Numbered from the stretch's first letter, positions 40,971 through 50,350 are shown. The stretch is 50,935 nucleotides of DNA from Butyrivibrio proteoclasticus P6B7 (GCF_000622085.1 NZ_KK211398.1:1-50935); one strand, 5' to 3'. Made by a program: numbers and translations. Notes: a model not told the origin generated them from the sequence alone.

Positions 40971-42472
40971 TGAGACAGGTTTTTAACCCCTATTTACCGC
41001 TATATGAATATATTCCTGACGGAGAACCAAGGGTATTTGATGGAAGAGTATATATCTATGGATCTCATGATTTTGCAGGCGGAGAGAAGTACTGCATGGG
41101 AGACTATGTGACCTGGTCAGCACCGGCAGATGACCTTACTGACTGGAGATATGAGGGCGTCATCTATAAGAGAACCCAGGATCCTTCAAATGCAGATAAC
41201 AGGATGGATCTGTGGGCTCCGGACGTGGTAAAAGGTCCGGATGGCAGATATTACATGTATTACTGCTTCTCTTTTAATCCGGAATTTGGCGTGGCAGTCA
41301 GTGATTCACCTGCAGGACCTTTTACCTTCTACGGACATGTTAAGTATCCGGAGGATGTGATGGGAGGAAAAGAGCTTCAGGAGAACTTCCCATTTGATCC
41401 CGGAGTACTGGTAGATGATGACGGAAGAGTCTTTTTATACTACGGATTCAGCCCGGCTAAGCCACTTCCTGCGCCTCCGCTCGAAACATTCCTTGAAATG
41501 GGAATGAGCAGGGAAGAAGCACAGGCGCAGCTTCAGGCTATCGCTAATACCAAGTTCTCTGACGGAGCCTTTGTTGTAGAGCTTGATAAGGATATGCTCA
41601 CGGTTAAGGGAGAACCCCATCTGATGGTTCCCGGCGAGAAGATCGCAGAGGGCACAGGATATGAGGGACACGGCTTCTTTGAGGCCTCTTCCATGCGCAA
41701 GATAGGCGATAAGTATTACTTTATCTATTCAAGCTCGGTTAGCCACGAGCTGTGCTATGCGACATCTGACTACCCGGATAAAGGGTTTACCTACAGCGGA
41801 GTGATCATATCCAACGGAGACATCGGATATAAGGGAAATGTAAAGCCCAGAGCCATGATGGGTAACAACCACGGAAGCATAATCGAAATAAATAACAAAT
41901 GGTATATATTCTATCACAGACAGACTCACGGCACAGAGAGCTCAAGACAGGGCTGTGCTGAGGAGATAAAGATTGCTCCCAATGGCAGGATCGACCAGGT
42001 CGAGATCACAAGCTGTGGTCTGAACGGAGGACCACTTGCAGGAGAGGGAACCTATTCGGCAGCCATTGCATGTAATCTTATGTGCAAAGAGAATGACAAA
42101 AAGATTGTTTACGGACAGTCTCTTAAGGACTCTCAGCCTTATATTTTCCAGAATACTGCGGAGAGAGAAGAGGAGTCTGAGCAATATATTGCCAATGTCT
42201 TTGATGGCGTTGTGGCAGGATTTAAGTACTTTGACTGCAAAGGTGTTAACAAGATTTCGATAGAGGCAAAGAGTTACGGGGAAGGCAGGCTGGAAGTATT
42301 ACTGGATTCTGAGGAAGCTCAGCCGGTTGGCGAGATCTCTTTTGCGAAAGCAGATGAGGGATTTGTATGTTATGAGACTGAGGCAAATATCCCGGATGGA
42401 ATCCATGGTCTGTTCTTTAAATTTGCCGGCGAAGGAAAGATTGATTTTAAGAGTTTCGCATTTGAGAAATGA
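40970..42472 (+). CDS. GH43 family glycosidase with C-terminal CBM6-like domain
   Basis: This 500-residue protein has a five-bladed propeller. The likely catalytic base is D17 in I-P-D-G-E-P. W-A-P-D-V-V-K-G-P-D (about 83-92) supplies the pKa modulator, and the acid Glu is in H-G-F-F-E-A-S-S (about 228-236). The last 130 residues are a jelly-roll domain like CBM6. GH43 enzymes are beta-xylosidases, alpha-L-arabinofuranosidases or exo-galactanases; the choice cannot be made here. ATG 40970 overlaps the stop of GH78, with AAGGAG upstream. It is cytoplasmic by lack of a signal peptide. Confidence 0.88.
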   Translation: MRQVFNPYLPLYEYIPDGEPRVFDGRVYIYGSHDFAGGEKYCMGDYVTWSAPADDLTDWRYEGVIYKRTQDPSNADNRMDLWAPDVVKGPDGRYYMYYCFSFNPEFGVAVSDSPAGPFTFYGHVKYPEDVMGGKELQENFPFDPGVLVDDDGRVFLYYGFSPAKPLPAPPLETFLEMGMSREEAQAQLQAIANTKFSDGAFVVELDKDMLTVKGEPHLMVPGEKIAEGTGYEGHGFFEASSMRKIGDKYYFIYSSSVSHELCYATSDYPDKGFTYSGVIISNGDIGYKGNVKPRAMMGNNHGSIIEINNKWYIFYHRQTHGTESSRQGCAEEIKIAPNGRIDQVEITSCGLNGGPLAGEGTYSAAIACNLMCKENDKKIVYGQSLKDSQPYIFQNTAEREEESEQYIANVFDGVVAGFKYFDCKGVNKISIEAKSYGEGRLEVLLDSEEAQPVGEISFAKADEGFVCYETEANIPDGIHGLFFKFAGEGKIDFKSFAFEK

Positions 42473-42483
42473 AAGGAGCCCCT

Positions 42484-43122
42484 ATGAATTATAAGACTGT
42501 AATTTTTGATCTGGACGGAGTAATCTGTTTTACCGATGAATATCATTATCTTGCCTGGAAGGAGCTGGCAGATGAGCTGAATATTCCCTTTGACAGGACT
42601 ATCAATGAGAGGCTAAGGGGCGTCAGCAGAATGGATTCTCTTGAGATAATTCTTGAGAAATACACAGGTCCTGCGCTTTCAGACGAAGAGAAGGAAAGAC
42701 TCGCGACCAAGAAGAATGATATCTATAGAAAGAGTCTTGAGAAAATGTCTCCTGCAGACCTTTCGGATGAGGTCAGAGAGACTTTAAATGCCCTTAGGGA
42801 TAAGGGACTTAAGCTTGCCATCGGATCATCAAGCAAAAATACCAAGTTCATATTAAAACAGATCGGGCTGGAAGGTTTCTTTGACGCCATAAGTGATGGC
42901 ACCAATATCACAAGATCCAAGCCCGATCCGGAAGTGTTCTTAAAAGCTGCCGAGTTTGTGCTCGAGGAGCCAAAGGACTGCCTTGTTATCGAGGATGCAG
43001 AAGCCGGCATAGATGCTGCTATTGCAGGAGGCTTTGACGGCGCAGGTATCGGAAGTGCAGCAAGCTATGATAAGGCGACTTATCACCTTGAGTCTTTTAA
43101 GGACATCTTAAAGTTTGTTTAA
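42484..43122 (+). CDS. pgmB: beta-phosphoglucomutase-like HAD enzyme
   Basis: This 212-residue HAD-superfamily enzyme starts F-D-L-D-G-V-I-C (nucleophile D9, acid/base D11) and has the C1 cap L-R-G-V-S-R-M-D-S-L-E-I-I-L-E with the arginine of the mutase group. S-S-S-K-N and a final E-D-A-E-A-G-I-D-A-A complete motifs II to IV. The L-R-G-V-S-R-x-x-S-L-E motif is specific for beta-phosphoglucomutases. It converts beta-glucose 1-phosphate to glucose 6-phosphate. ATG 42484 is chosen (AAAGGAG at 42472-42478); the frame start 42469 overlaps GH43. No phosphorylase is in the window, so its substrate source is unclear. Confidence 0.85.
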   Translation: MNYKTVIFDLDGVICFTDEYHYLAWKELADELNIPFDRTINERLRGVSRMDSLEIILEKYTGPALSDEEKERLATKKNDIYRKSLEKMSPADLSDEVRETLNALRDKGLKLAIGSSSKNTKFILKQIGLEGFFDAISDGTNITRSKPDPEVFLKAAEFVLEEPKDCLVIEDAEAGIDAAIAGGFDGAGIGSAASYDKATYHLESFKDILKFV

Positions 43123-43260
43123 TTGTAAAGCTTCTCTTTGGCTGCTTTATGATTGTCATTACAGAGAATCAGGCAATAAAGATTTACTGTGGGAAGTAAA
43201 CAATTAGTATAATTGTATTTATAAAAATGCTATAAACCGCATATTTTTGCACCATAATAA

Positions 43261-43311
43261 TGATATAATGTACGTACATGGGGACAAATTCTGTCTCCAT
43301 GCATTTTTATT
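43261..43311 (+). promoter_or_regulatory. extended -10 promoter and 5' hairpin of the EAL gene
   Basis: TGATATAAT at 43261-43269 is an extended -10. The transcript would start near 43276, where CATGGGGACA (43277-43286) pairs with TGTCTCCATG (43292-43301), one G-U pair included. TATTTTTATTT-like sequence follows. The hairpin may be an early terminator (attenuator) or a stabiliser at the 5' end. Confidence 0.55.
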
Positions 43312-43340
43312 TCTGAAATCATTGAGGGATGGTGCGCTGC

Positions 43341-45566
43341 ATGAAAGTAATGCAGAATATAAAACGCTATTCAATCTTTTTAATATGCTTATTCGTGCTG
43401 GCTTTTTTGGGAACTACAGCTTCAGCTGATACGGGAAACAATGATGCAGACAGTATTGTCATAGGAGTTCCTGCTGACAGATGCCCTGTATTTTATTTGG
43501 ATCCTGAGACAAAAGAGACAGTGGGGATAGGTGTTGATCTTATGCGCGCTGCTGCAGAAGAAGCTGGGTATAGTGCGTCTTTTAAGGTTATCACAGAAAA
43601 AACAAATAAAGATGCCTTGGATAATCCTGAATATGACATCATTATGCCCTTTGGCAGTGCAATCAAGAGTTCGTCCGGAAAAGAGACTATTGTAACGGAG
43701 AATCTTATTCAGACGCCATTTACTATGGTTACAAAGGGAGATAAAAAACTCCCTGTATTACATGAAAGCCATATTGGAATGCTCAGTTCCCTTGCTGGAG
43801 GAGCAGAAACAGTTAAGCAGCTTTATCCGGGAATAGAGATTACACTTTATGATACGATGCCTGAGTGTGTCAAGGCACTTAGATCAGGCGAAGTAGATGC
43901 ATTGATGCATAATTCCTATGTGTGGAGCTATGTTTTACAGAAGCCTTCATATTCGGATCTGAAAGTTCAGCCTGCCACCATGTTTTCCATGGACCTTCGT
44001 GCAGGGACACTCGATACACCTGAAGGAAGACTTATTGTTGACAGGCTTAATGGGGGCATTGAAAAGCTGACAGATACACGGAAGCAGGCGATTATCCTGG
44101 ACTATACTTCAAGACGCCTGTATCAAAATGACTTTTGGGATTATGTTTTTGAATATAGATATCTTCTGGTGCCTGGAACAATCTTCTTCATCTTATTAAT
44201 TATAGGTATTGTTCACAGGCAGAGGGCTATACGTAGAAAGCAGGAAGAAAAGATACGTGAGCTAACAGAGAAAGATCCACTTACAGGAATGCTGAATCTG
44301 GAGGGCTTTAAAAAGCGTGTCGAGGAACTGCTCATTACGCACCCGGAGAATCAGTACCTTCTTTCCTTTAGCAATATCAAGAACTTCAAGTTTATTAATG
44401 AAAGCATGGGGAGGGAGACCGGAGATGATCTTTTGCGCTTTTGGGCTGAAAGGTCAACTGCAACTTTATCTGATGAGGAAACAATGGGAAGAATTACCGG
44501 AGACAGATTTGCAGTGCTTCGGAAATATACTGATGCGGAGCAGATGGGCCGCGATGAAAAAGAAGTATTTGAGCCTCTCAGAAATTACTTTATAGATAGA
44601 GGAAAAGAGATCCAGCTTCAGATCTGTACCGGTGTTTATGCGATTACTCCGGAAGACCACAAAAACATTGATGTGGATCGAATGCTTGATTATGCCAGAA
44701 TGGCTGAGAAGAAAGTAAGGGAAACATTAAAGACAGGATATGAATTCTACAACCCTGAACAGTGGGAGAAGGGGAAGCAGATCATTGATATAAGTGGTCA
44801 TCTTTCAGCAGCTCTCCAGTCAGATGAAATACAGGTATGGTATCAGCCTCAGGTGGATTATAGCTCTGGCACGATAAGTGGTGCAGAAGCTTTATGTCGC
44901 TGGAAGCATACAAAGCTTGGATGGATTTCTCCGGGAGTGTTTATCCCTGTATTAGAAGAAACAGGAATGATCTTTGATCTGGATAGTTACATATGGGATA
45001 AGGTCTGCCAGGATCTTCATCGTTGGAATGAGGAAGGAAAACGCCGTTCTGTTTCAGTAAACCTCTCTCGTTCAGACATAAGAGAAGACAGGAGTATTCC
45101 AGGTATTTTTTATGAACTTATAAAGAAATATGATCTTGATCCGGAACAGCTAAGGATTGAGATAACAGAAACGGCATATGTTGAAAGCCCAGCTTTCCTG
45201 ATTAAAACAACTTCTGAACTTCGTGAATATGGCTTCCAGGTAGAAATGGATGATTTTGGAAGCGGATACTCATCACTGCATATGCTCAAAGAAGTTCCTG
45301 TTGATCGTATTAAAATGGATCTCCATTTTCTTACTGGAGCTGGAGATATGGAAAAGAGCCGTATCATAATCACGCAGGTGATCAAATTGGTAGAGCTACT
45401 AGGAATGAAGCTGATTGCAGAAGGAGTAGAGACCAAAGCTCAGGCTGATTTCTTAAAAGATAGAGGTTGCCAGGAGATGCAAGGGTATCATTTCTTCAAA
45501 CCAATGCCGGTAGAGGATTTTGAAAAGGCATTTGATAAAGAGCTTGATTACGATAAACGAGCATAA
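43341..45566 (+). CDS. EAL phosphodiesterase with periplasmic binding sensor and degenerate GGDEF
   Basis: The order is a signal peptide, a bacterial periplasmic substrate-binding domain (about 35-255), one transmembrane helix (about 272-292), a GGDEF domain whose site reads I-T-G-D-R-F (about 386-391, inactive), and an EAL domain. The EAL motif E-A-L-C-R-W is near 514, followed by N-L-S-R-S-D, E-I-T-E-T, D-D-F-G-S-G-Y-S-S, K-M-D and E-G-V-E-T. The EAL catalytic residues are intact, so it should hydrolyse c-di-GMP under control of an external ligand. ATG 43341 is chosen over 43329, which would touch the GAGGG box; the spacing is a little long either way. Confidence 0.85.
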   Translation: MKVMQNIKRYSIFLICLFVLAFLGTTASADTGNNDADSIVIGVPADRCPVFYLDPETKETVGIGVDLMRAAAEEAGYSASFKVITEKTNKDALDNPEYDIIMPFGSAIKSSSGKETIVTENLIQTPFTMVTKGDKKLPVLHESHIGMLSSLAGGAETVKQLYPGIEITLYDTMPECVKALRSGEVDALMHNSYVWSYVLQKPSYSDLKVQPATMFSMDLRAGTLDTPEGRLIVDRLNGGIEKLTDTRKQAIILDYTSRRLYQNDFWDYVFEYRYLLVPGTIFFILLIIGIVHRQRAIRRKQEEKIRELTEKDPLTGMLNLEGFKKRVEELLITHPENQYLLSFSNIKNFKFINESMGRETGDDLLRFWAERSTATLSDEETMGRITGDRFAVLRKYTDAEQMGRDEKEVFEPLRNYFIDRGKEIQLQICTGVYAITPEDHKNIDVDRMLDYARMAEKKVRETLKTGYEFYNPEQWEKGKQIIDISGHLSAALQSDEIQVWYQPQVDYSSGTISGAEALCRWKHTKLGWISPGVFIPVLEETGMIFDLDSYIWDKVCQDLHRWNEEGKRRSVSVNLSRSDIREDRSIPGIFYELIKKYDLDPEQLRIEITETAYVESPAFLIKTTSELREYGFQVEMDDFGSGYSSLHMLKEVPVDRIKMDLHFLTGAGDMEKSRIIITQVIKLVELLGMKLIAEGVETKAQADFLKDRGCQEMQGYHFFKPMPVEDFEKAFDKELDYDKRA

Positions 45567-45624
45567 GTAATGGAAAGCAGATGATAGATGGAGCGATGGC
45601 TTCTTATGTGGGGAGGTATTTCTA

Positions 45625-46998
45625 ATGGAAAAGTACAGATATAGTGATGAGGAATTAAAACTTTTAGAAAACAGTCCTATACCCTTTGCAATTTACCAGT
45701 CTGTAGATAAGAGAGTGGTTACGATAGTTCTGTCTGAGGGCTTTTTTGAACTGTCCGGATACAAAGGCATGGATAAAAAAGAAATCTATGATCTGATGGA
45801 TAACGATATGTATCATGATGCACACCCGGATGACATATCTTCTATAAATGATGCGGTTTACCGGTTTGTAACAGAAGGTGACGTCTATGATGTGATCTAC
45901 AGAATAAAAAGGAATGGAGAGTATAGAATAATTCATTCCTACGGCAAACATATCTATAAAGAAGATGGAACACGACTTGCATTCGTCTGGTACACGGATC
46001 AAGGAGCCTTTGTTGGTGATGAATTGAATGAGAATGAGGATATATCAGGTGAATATAGAAGACTCCAACAGGAGAATGAGCGTCTTAGGAAAGAGGCTGA
46101 TGCAAATAGAAAGATACTGAGTCTGAAGAAGTCGGTTTCAGATCTTTTAACCAATATGCCTGCCATGACATTTTCAAAAGATGTGGATACCGGGAAATAT
46201 CTTGCATGTAATCAGTCATTTGCTAATTATGCTCATAAAGATACTCCAGATGGAGTTGTGGGCCTGACTGATTTAGAAATCTTTGACGAAGACACCGCGC
46301 TTCATTTTATTGAGGATGATAAAAAAGCCCTTGCGATGGACAAGCCATATATCTTCTACGAAGATGTTCCTGATGCTGCAGGTAATCCTAGGCAGTTCCA
46401 GACTACAAAGCTTAAATTTACTGATGATACAGGCAGGGAGTGCCTATTAGGACTGTGTCAGGATGTGACAGATGCCATGCGTATTAAGCGTGAATATACT
46501 GAAAAACTTGCACTTGTTCAGAATATGGCTGAAGTAGATGCTCTTACCGGCATAAAAAATAAAAATGCGTATAAGGAAAGAGAGAATCTGATGAATGGGA
46601 GAATTCAGGAGCATCGTCAGCCTGAGTTCGCCATTGTGGTATTGGATGTAAATGATCTGAAGAGGATTAATGATACAGAAGGACATGAAGCGGGGGATAA
46701 ATGTATTTGTGACGCCTGCGAGATAATCTGTCAAACATTTAAACGTAGCCCTGTCTACAGAGTTGGTGGAGATGAATTTGCGGTTATTTCCCAGGATGAG
46801 GATTATGCTCGAAGCGAGGAGCTGGTTGGTTTGATTACACAGCATAATGAAGAAGCGCTTTCAAACGGCGGGCTTATCATTGCCTGTGGCATGGCCAAAT
46901 ATGATAAAGAGACCAGTGTGGCTGAAGTATTTGAAGCTGCAGACAGAAGGATGTATGAAAACAAAAAATATTTAAAAACACGGAAAGATAATGGATAG
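45625..46998 (+). CDS. PAS-GGDEF diguanylate cyclase
   Basis: This 457-residue cytoplasmic protein has two PAS-type domains (about 10-125 and 165-285), a coiled coil between them (about 135-165) and a GGDEF domain. The intact site V-G-G-D-E-F lies near residue 380, with the preceding D-V-N-D-L-K-R-I-N-D. It should make c-di-GMP. It follows the EAL gene by 58 bases and is the natural opposite activity, so the pair likely tunes a local c-di-GMP pool. A terminator hairpin follows at 47029. GGGGAGG is the ribosome binding site at 45609-45615. Confidence 0.88.
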   Translation: MEKYRYSDEELKLLENSPIPFAIYQSVDKRVVTIVLSEGFFELSGYKGMDKKEIYDLMDNDMYHDAHPDDISSINDAVYRFVTEGDVYDVIYRIKRNGEYRIIHSYGKHIYKEDGTRLAFVWYTDQGAFVGDELNENEDISGEYRRLQQENERLRKEADANRKILSLKKSVSDLLTNMPAMTFSKDVDTGKYLACNQSFANYAHKDTPDGVVGLTDLEIFDEDTALHFIEDDKKALAMDKPYIFYEDVPDAAGNPRQFQTTKLKFTDDTGRECLLGLCQDVTDAMRIKREYTEKLALVQNMAEVDALTGIKNKNAYKERENLMNGRIQEHRQPEFAIVVLDVNDLKRINDTEGHEAGDKCICDACEIICQTFKRSPVYRVGGDEFAVISQDEDYARSEELVGLITQHNEEALSNGGLIIACGMAKYDKETSVAEVFEAADRRMYENKKYLKTRKDNG

Positions 46999-47028
46999 AA
47001 GATAATCATAAGTTAGAGACATGACAAG

Positions 47029-47058
47029 AGCCCGGTTCGTGATGAATCGGGCTATTTA
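47029..47058 (+). terminator. terminator-like hairpin after the GGDEF gene
   Basis: AGCCCGGTTC (47029-47038) pairs with GAATCGGGCT (47044-47053), one G-U pair included, followed by ATTTAAT. The stem is strong but the T-run is weak. Confidence 0.6.
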
Positions 47059-47073
47059 ATGAGGACGGGTAAT

Positions 47074-47568
47074 ATGATAAAGTTTTTACATTTGTTCAAA
47101 AACTATTACTTGGGAATATCGTTTATAGGTATAGCAGCATTTGTGATACAAGAGATTCCATATATCGTTATGCCATTGATAAAACCTGCATCAAATCCAA
47201 TCATGAATATGTCGAATGAGATCAAATGGATTGGGACAGTACAGGGAATATTTGGTATTTTGTCTATGATTCTGCTGATGTTAATTGTAAGGGATGATGT
47301 TAAACTTATTCCGAAAGAAACAACAAAAGAAAAGATATTCCTTTTTCTTATGATTCTGATGATCCTGATCAACTTTATTGGATGGATACTGTACTATATG
47401 GGTTACCAGTATGGATGGCTGATCATAATCACTCAGTTTGCCGTTGTTCCGTTGTACTATTTGTTTTTAGGACTTTGGCAGAGAAATTACCTGTTGGCAG
47501 GAACGGCGGTTCCATTTTTTGTGATTCATACCATCAACGGGATTATGAATTTTGCCGTTAAAAGATAA
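47074..47568 (+). CDS. membrane protein of unknown function
   Basis: This 164-residue protein has about five hydrophobic segments, beginning Y-L-G-I-S-F-I-G-I-A-A-F. ATG 47074 is preferred to 47059 because GAGG at 47061-47064 gives suitable spacing and the hydrophobic N-terminus begins there. I do not recognise the family. It is followed at 47608 by a PhzF-like gene and may be co-transcribed with it. Confidence 0.6.
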   Translation: MIKFLHLFKNYYLGISFIGIAAFVIQEIPYIVMPLIKPASNPIMNMSNEIKWIGTVQGIFGILSMILLMLIVRDDVKLIPKETTKEKIFLFLMILMILINFIGWILYYMGYQYGWLIIITQFAVVPLYYLFLGLWQRNYLLAGTAVPFFVIHTINGIMNFAVKR

Positions 47569-47607
47569 TATCTTTCATTCAGGCATTATCGATCAAGGAG
47601 GCAAGTA

Positions 47608-48390
47608 ATGAAGCAATATATTGTTGATGCTTTTACAGACAAGCCGTTTTCCGGAAATCCGGCGGCGGTTTGTGTAATGGATAAATGGCCGAAAGAAGAC
47701 TTCATGATGAAGTTGGCTATGGAAAATAATCTGAGTGAGACAGCGTTTATTGTCAAGGAGGAACAGGGGTATCATCTCAGATGGTTTACTCCCGGATCCG
47801 AAGTTGAACTATGCGGTCATGCTACTCTGGCATCTTCTTTTGTGATATTCAATTACTTTGAGCAGGATAAGGATGTAATAGAATTTAATACTCTCAGCGG
47901 AAAGCTGACGATTGTTAGAAAAGACAGGCTTTATGAGATGGATTTTCCTACATATGAACAGCAGGAGATACCGGTGACAGATGAAATGGAAAGTGCTTTT
48001 GGTGTGAGGCCCGTTAAGGCGATACTGGGGCCAGATCTTGTATGTATTTTTGAATCTGAGGAGCAGATCCGGAACATGAAGCCGGATCAGGCTAAACTTG
48101 CAGGGCTGCCCGGGCGTGGACAGAATGTTACGGCAAAAGGAAAAGATACAGACTGCGTATCGAGGAGTTTCTTTCCCAAACTCTTAGTTCCGGAAGATCC
48201 CGTGTGCGGTTCTGCGCATTGCCAGATAGCTGATTACTGGTCAAAAGAATTAGGAAAATCAGAGATTCATGCGTATCAGGCATCGAAGAGAGGCGGGCAT
48301 CTATATTGTGAACTCCTTGAGCATGGAAGGATAAGAATTAGCGGAGAGGCTACATTGGTTGCTATCTCGGATATCGTTGTTGTTTTTTAG
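47608..48390 (+). CDS. PhzF family isomerase/epimerase-like protein
   Basis: This 260-residue protein shows the PhzF motifs: D-A-F-T-D-K-P-F-S-G-N-P-A-A-V at residues 7-21, catalytic E44 in N-N-L-S-E-T-A-F, and E-L-C-G-H-A-T-L-A near residues 70-79. A second-domain motif, D-P-V-C-G-S-A-H-C, lies near residue 197. It belongs to the diaminopimelate epimerase fold; members are isomerases of various small acids. The physiological substrate is unknown. AAGGAGGC at 47595-47602 is the ribosome binding site. Confidence 0.9.
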   Translation: MKQYIVDAFTDKPFSGNPAAVCVMDKWPKEDFMMKLAMENNLSETAFIVKEEQGYHLRWFTPGSEVELCGHATLASSFVIFNYFEQDKDVIEFNTLSGKLTIVRKDRLYEMDFPTYEQQEIPVTDEMESAFGVRPVKAILGPDLVCIFESEEQIRNMKPDQAKLAGLPGRGQNVTAKGKDTDCVSRSFFPKLLVPEDPVCGSAHCQIADYWSKELGKSEIHAYQASKRGGHLYCELLEHGRIRISGEATLVAISDIVVVF

Positions 48391-48408
48391 CTTTCAGGAT
48401 AACGTATT

Positions 48409-49296
48409 ATGGGCAATATAAAGAACGGAAAGTTCGTTTATAAAAATGAAGACGGCATGAAGAAGATGCATGAGTTCTACGATAAGACCCTTGCATCTCT
48501 TGATGTACCATATTCGGAAGATTATTTTGATACATCATTTGGCAAAACCCATTGCCTTCTTGTTGGTGATCCTGAAAAGCCAAGGATATGTACAATACAT
48601 GGCGGAAACGGGATCACAACGTTGAATCTGAAACTGTTTCTTCCGTTGCTTCAAGAATACTGTATCATTGCACCGGATGTGATCGGTATGCCGGGGAAAA
48701 GTGATCCATACAGAAATATAAGCAGCAAGAAGGATGAGTACGGACTGTGGATCAAGGAAGTACTGGATCATTACAAAGAAGATCGGATATCCTTTGTTGT
48801 ATCTTCCTACAGTTCCGCTATGTTTCTTTCATTTGCCAGGATGTATCCGGAGAATGTAAGAAGTGCATTGCTTCTGGTTCCGTCAGGAATTGCACATGGC
48901 TCGATCCTGCCTATGCTGGGCAAGATGGTCGTTCCGTTTATGAAATACTATTTTAGTCCTTCCGGGAAAACACTTGATGCAGTGATTGAGTCTATGGGTG
49001 GAAAAGGGGATTCGATATGGAGAGAATTCTTCGACATTATGATGTCCTCATACAAGATGGAGATGAGACCGCCCAGGGAATATAAGAAGAGGGAAATGAT
49101 ATCGTTTAAAGCTCCGCTTCTGATAATTGCGTCGGAAAAGGATATCTTTTTTCCGGCAGGCAGAGTATTCAACAAGGCAGGGAAAATCTTTGCAGGACCG
49201 GTCACGATGGTTGAAATAGACAGTAAACATCTGCCATCAGATGAAACTATGGTTGATGTATGTAAACGAACAATAGAGTTCTTTGAGAATACTTAA
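48409..49296 (+). CDS. alpha/beta hydrolase
   Basis: This 295-residue alpha/beta hydrolase has the oxyanion loop H64-G-G-N-G and the nucleophile elbow S133-Y-S135-S-A, in which the usual outer glycines are Ser and Ala. A late acid is in S-E-K-D-I-F-F (about 242-248) and the His in S-K-H-L-P-S (about 272). It is a probable cytoplasmic esterase or acylase of unknown substrate. It starts 19 bases after the PhzF gene; no strong ribosome binding site is visible, so translation may depend on coupling. Confidence 0.78.
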   Translation: MGNIKNGKFVYKNEDGMKKMHEFYDKTLASLDVPYSEDYFDTSFGKTHCLLVGDPEKPRICTIHGGNGITTLNLKLFLPLLQEYCIIAPDVIGMPGKSDPYRNISSKKDEYGLWIKEVLDHYKEDRISFVVSSYSSAMFLSFARMYPENVRSALLLVPSGIAHGSILPMLGKMVVPFMKYYFSPSGKTLDAVIESMGGKGDSIWREFFDIMMSSYKMEMRPPREYKKREMISFKAPLLIIASEKDIFFPAGRVFNKAGKIFAGPVTMVEIDSKHLPSDETMVDVCKRTIEFFENT

Positions 49297-49353
49297 CGAG
49301 AATATCTTCCAGTATTATAGACAATGACAAATCGGAGATTGGAGGGGGAAACT

Positions 49354-49875
49354 ATGTTAGAAATATTAAAAGCGAGGTTTCAGGATAATAAGAATCTTCA
49401 TATGGAACTGAGTTGGCTTGACGTGGAGAAACGTTTGCTTGAGCATCAGGGCTCCATGGATGTTTTGAGAAGGATGGAGGAGAGCGGCGGAGAACCGGAT
49501 ACCATCGGCTATGACGAAAAGACGGGAAAGCTAATTTTCTGCGACTGCGCAAAGGAGTCCCCTTCTGGGCGCAGAAGCCTGTGCTATGACGAAAAGGCAT
49601 TACAGGGGCGTGCTAAAAACCCGCCGTCAGGCAGCGCCGAATGGAAAGCAAAAGAAATCGGCGTTTTGATCATGACGGAGGAACTCTATCGCCGACTGCA
49701 AAGTCTCGGGGAATTTGATTTGAAAACGTCAAGTTGGATCACTACGCCGGATGATATTCGCGACAAGGGCGGTGCATTGTTCTGCGAACGACGTTACGGA
49801 AGGGTTTTCACATTCCATAACGGGGCGGATTCGTACTATTCCGTGCGCGGGTTCAGAGGTTATACGCTTATATAA
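49354..49875 (+). CDS. DUF4256 family protein
   Basis: This 173-residue protein shows the DUF4256 motifs: S-G-G-E-P-D-T-I-G-Y-D, C-D-C-A-K-E-S-P-S-G-R-R-S-L-C-Y-D (about residues 62-78) and F-D-L-K-T-S-S-W-I-T-T-P. The C-terminal part has R-R-Y-G-R-V-F-T-F-H-N-G-A-D-S-Y-Y. ATG 49354 follows GGAGGGGG at 49341-49348; the frame also opens at 49324 without a site. Codon use is richer in G+C at third positions than in neighbours, hinting at acquisition. The function is unknown. Confidence 0.85.
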   Translation: MLEILKARFQDNKNLHMELSWLDVEKRLLEHQGSMDVLRRMEESGGEPDTIGYDEKTGKLIFCDCAKESPSGRRSLCYDEKALQGRAKNPPSGSAEWKAKEIGVLIMTEELYRRLQSLGEFDLKTSSWITTPDDIRDKGGALFCERRYGRVFTFHNGADSYYSVRGFRGYTLI

Positions 49876-49942
49876 ATTCAAATTTGTGATTAAATTTCAG
49901 AATAAATCAGAACGATAACTCGAGATTTGAAGAGGTGAAGCC

Positions 49943-50350
49943 ATGGCATGGAAATGTCCGAAATGCGGCAGAGAGTTCAGCAGACAAAACCAGGACCATT
50001 ACTGTGTGAAACCGCAGAATATTGATGAATACATTGCTGCCCAGGATGAGAAATATAAGCCCAGATTAATGGAGATCCGGGAGATCCTTCGTGATGCACT
50101 GCCGGACGCGGAGGAACGGATCTCCTGGTCGATGCCCACTTACTGGAAAGGTCGTAATATCATTCATTTCGCAGCATCAAAGAAACATCTGGGCATTTAT
50201 CCCGGTGATGAGGCTACAGCTGTATTTACGGAGGAACTCTCTGATTATGACGTAAGCAAGGGCACGATACGGATCCCCTATGATCAGCCTTTACCGGAAG
50301 CACTGATCATAAGGATCGCAAAATGGTGCTTTGAGAACTATTCCAAATAA
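49943..50350 (+). CDS. zinc-ribbon plus DUF1801 (YdhG-like) protein
   Basis: Of 135 residues, the first 20 are a zinc-ribbon-like segment M-A-W-K-C-P-K-C-G-R-E-F with a second pair H-Y-C. Residues 25-133 follow the DUF1801/YdhG pattern: Y-I-A-A-Q-D, R-E-I-L-R-D-A-L-P-D-A-E-E-R-I-S-W-S-M-P-T-Y, H-F-A-A-S-K-K-H-L-G-I-Y-P. The zinc-ribbon addition is seen in some members of this family. The function is unknown. The ribosome binding site is GAGGTG at 49932-49937. Confidence 0.82.
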   Translation: MAWKCPKCGREFSRQNQDHYCVKPQNIDEYIAAQDEKYKPRLMEIREILRDALPDAEERISWSMPTYWKGRNIIHFAASKKHLGIYPGDEATAVFTEELSDYDVSKGTIRIPYDQPLPEALIIRIAKWCFENYSK

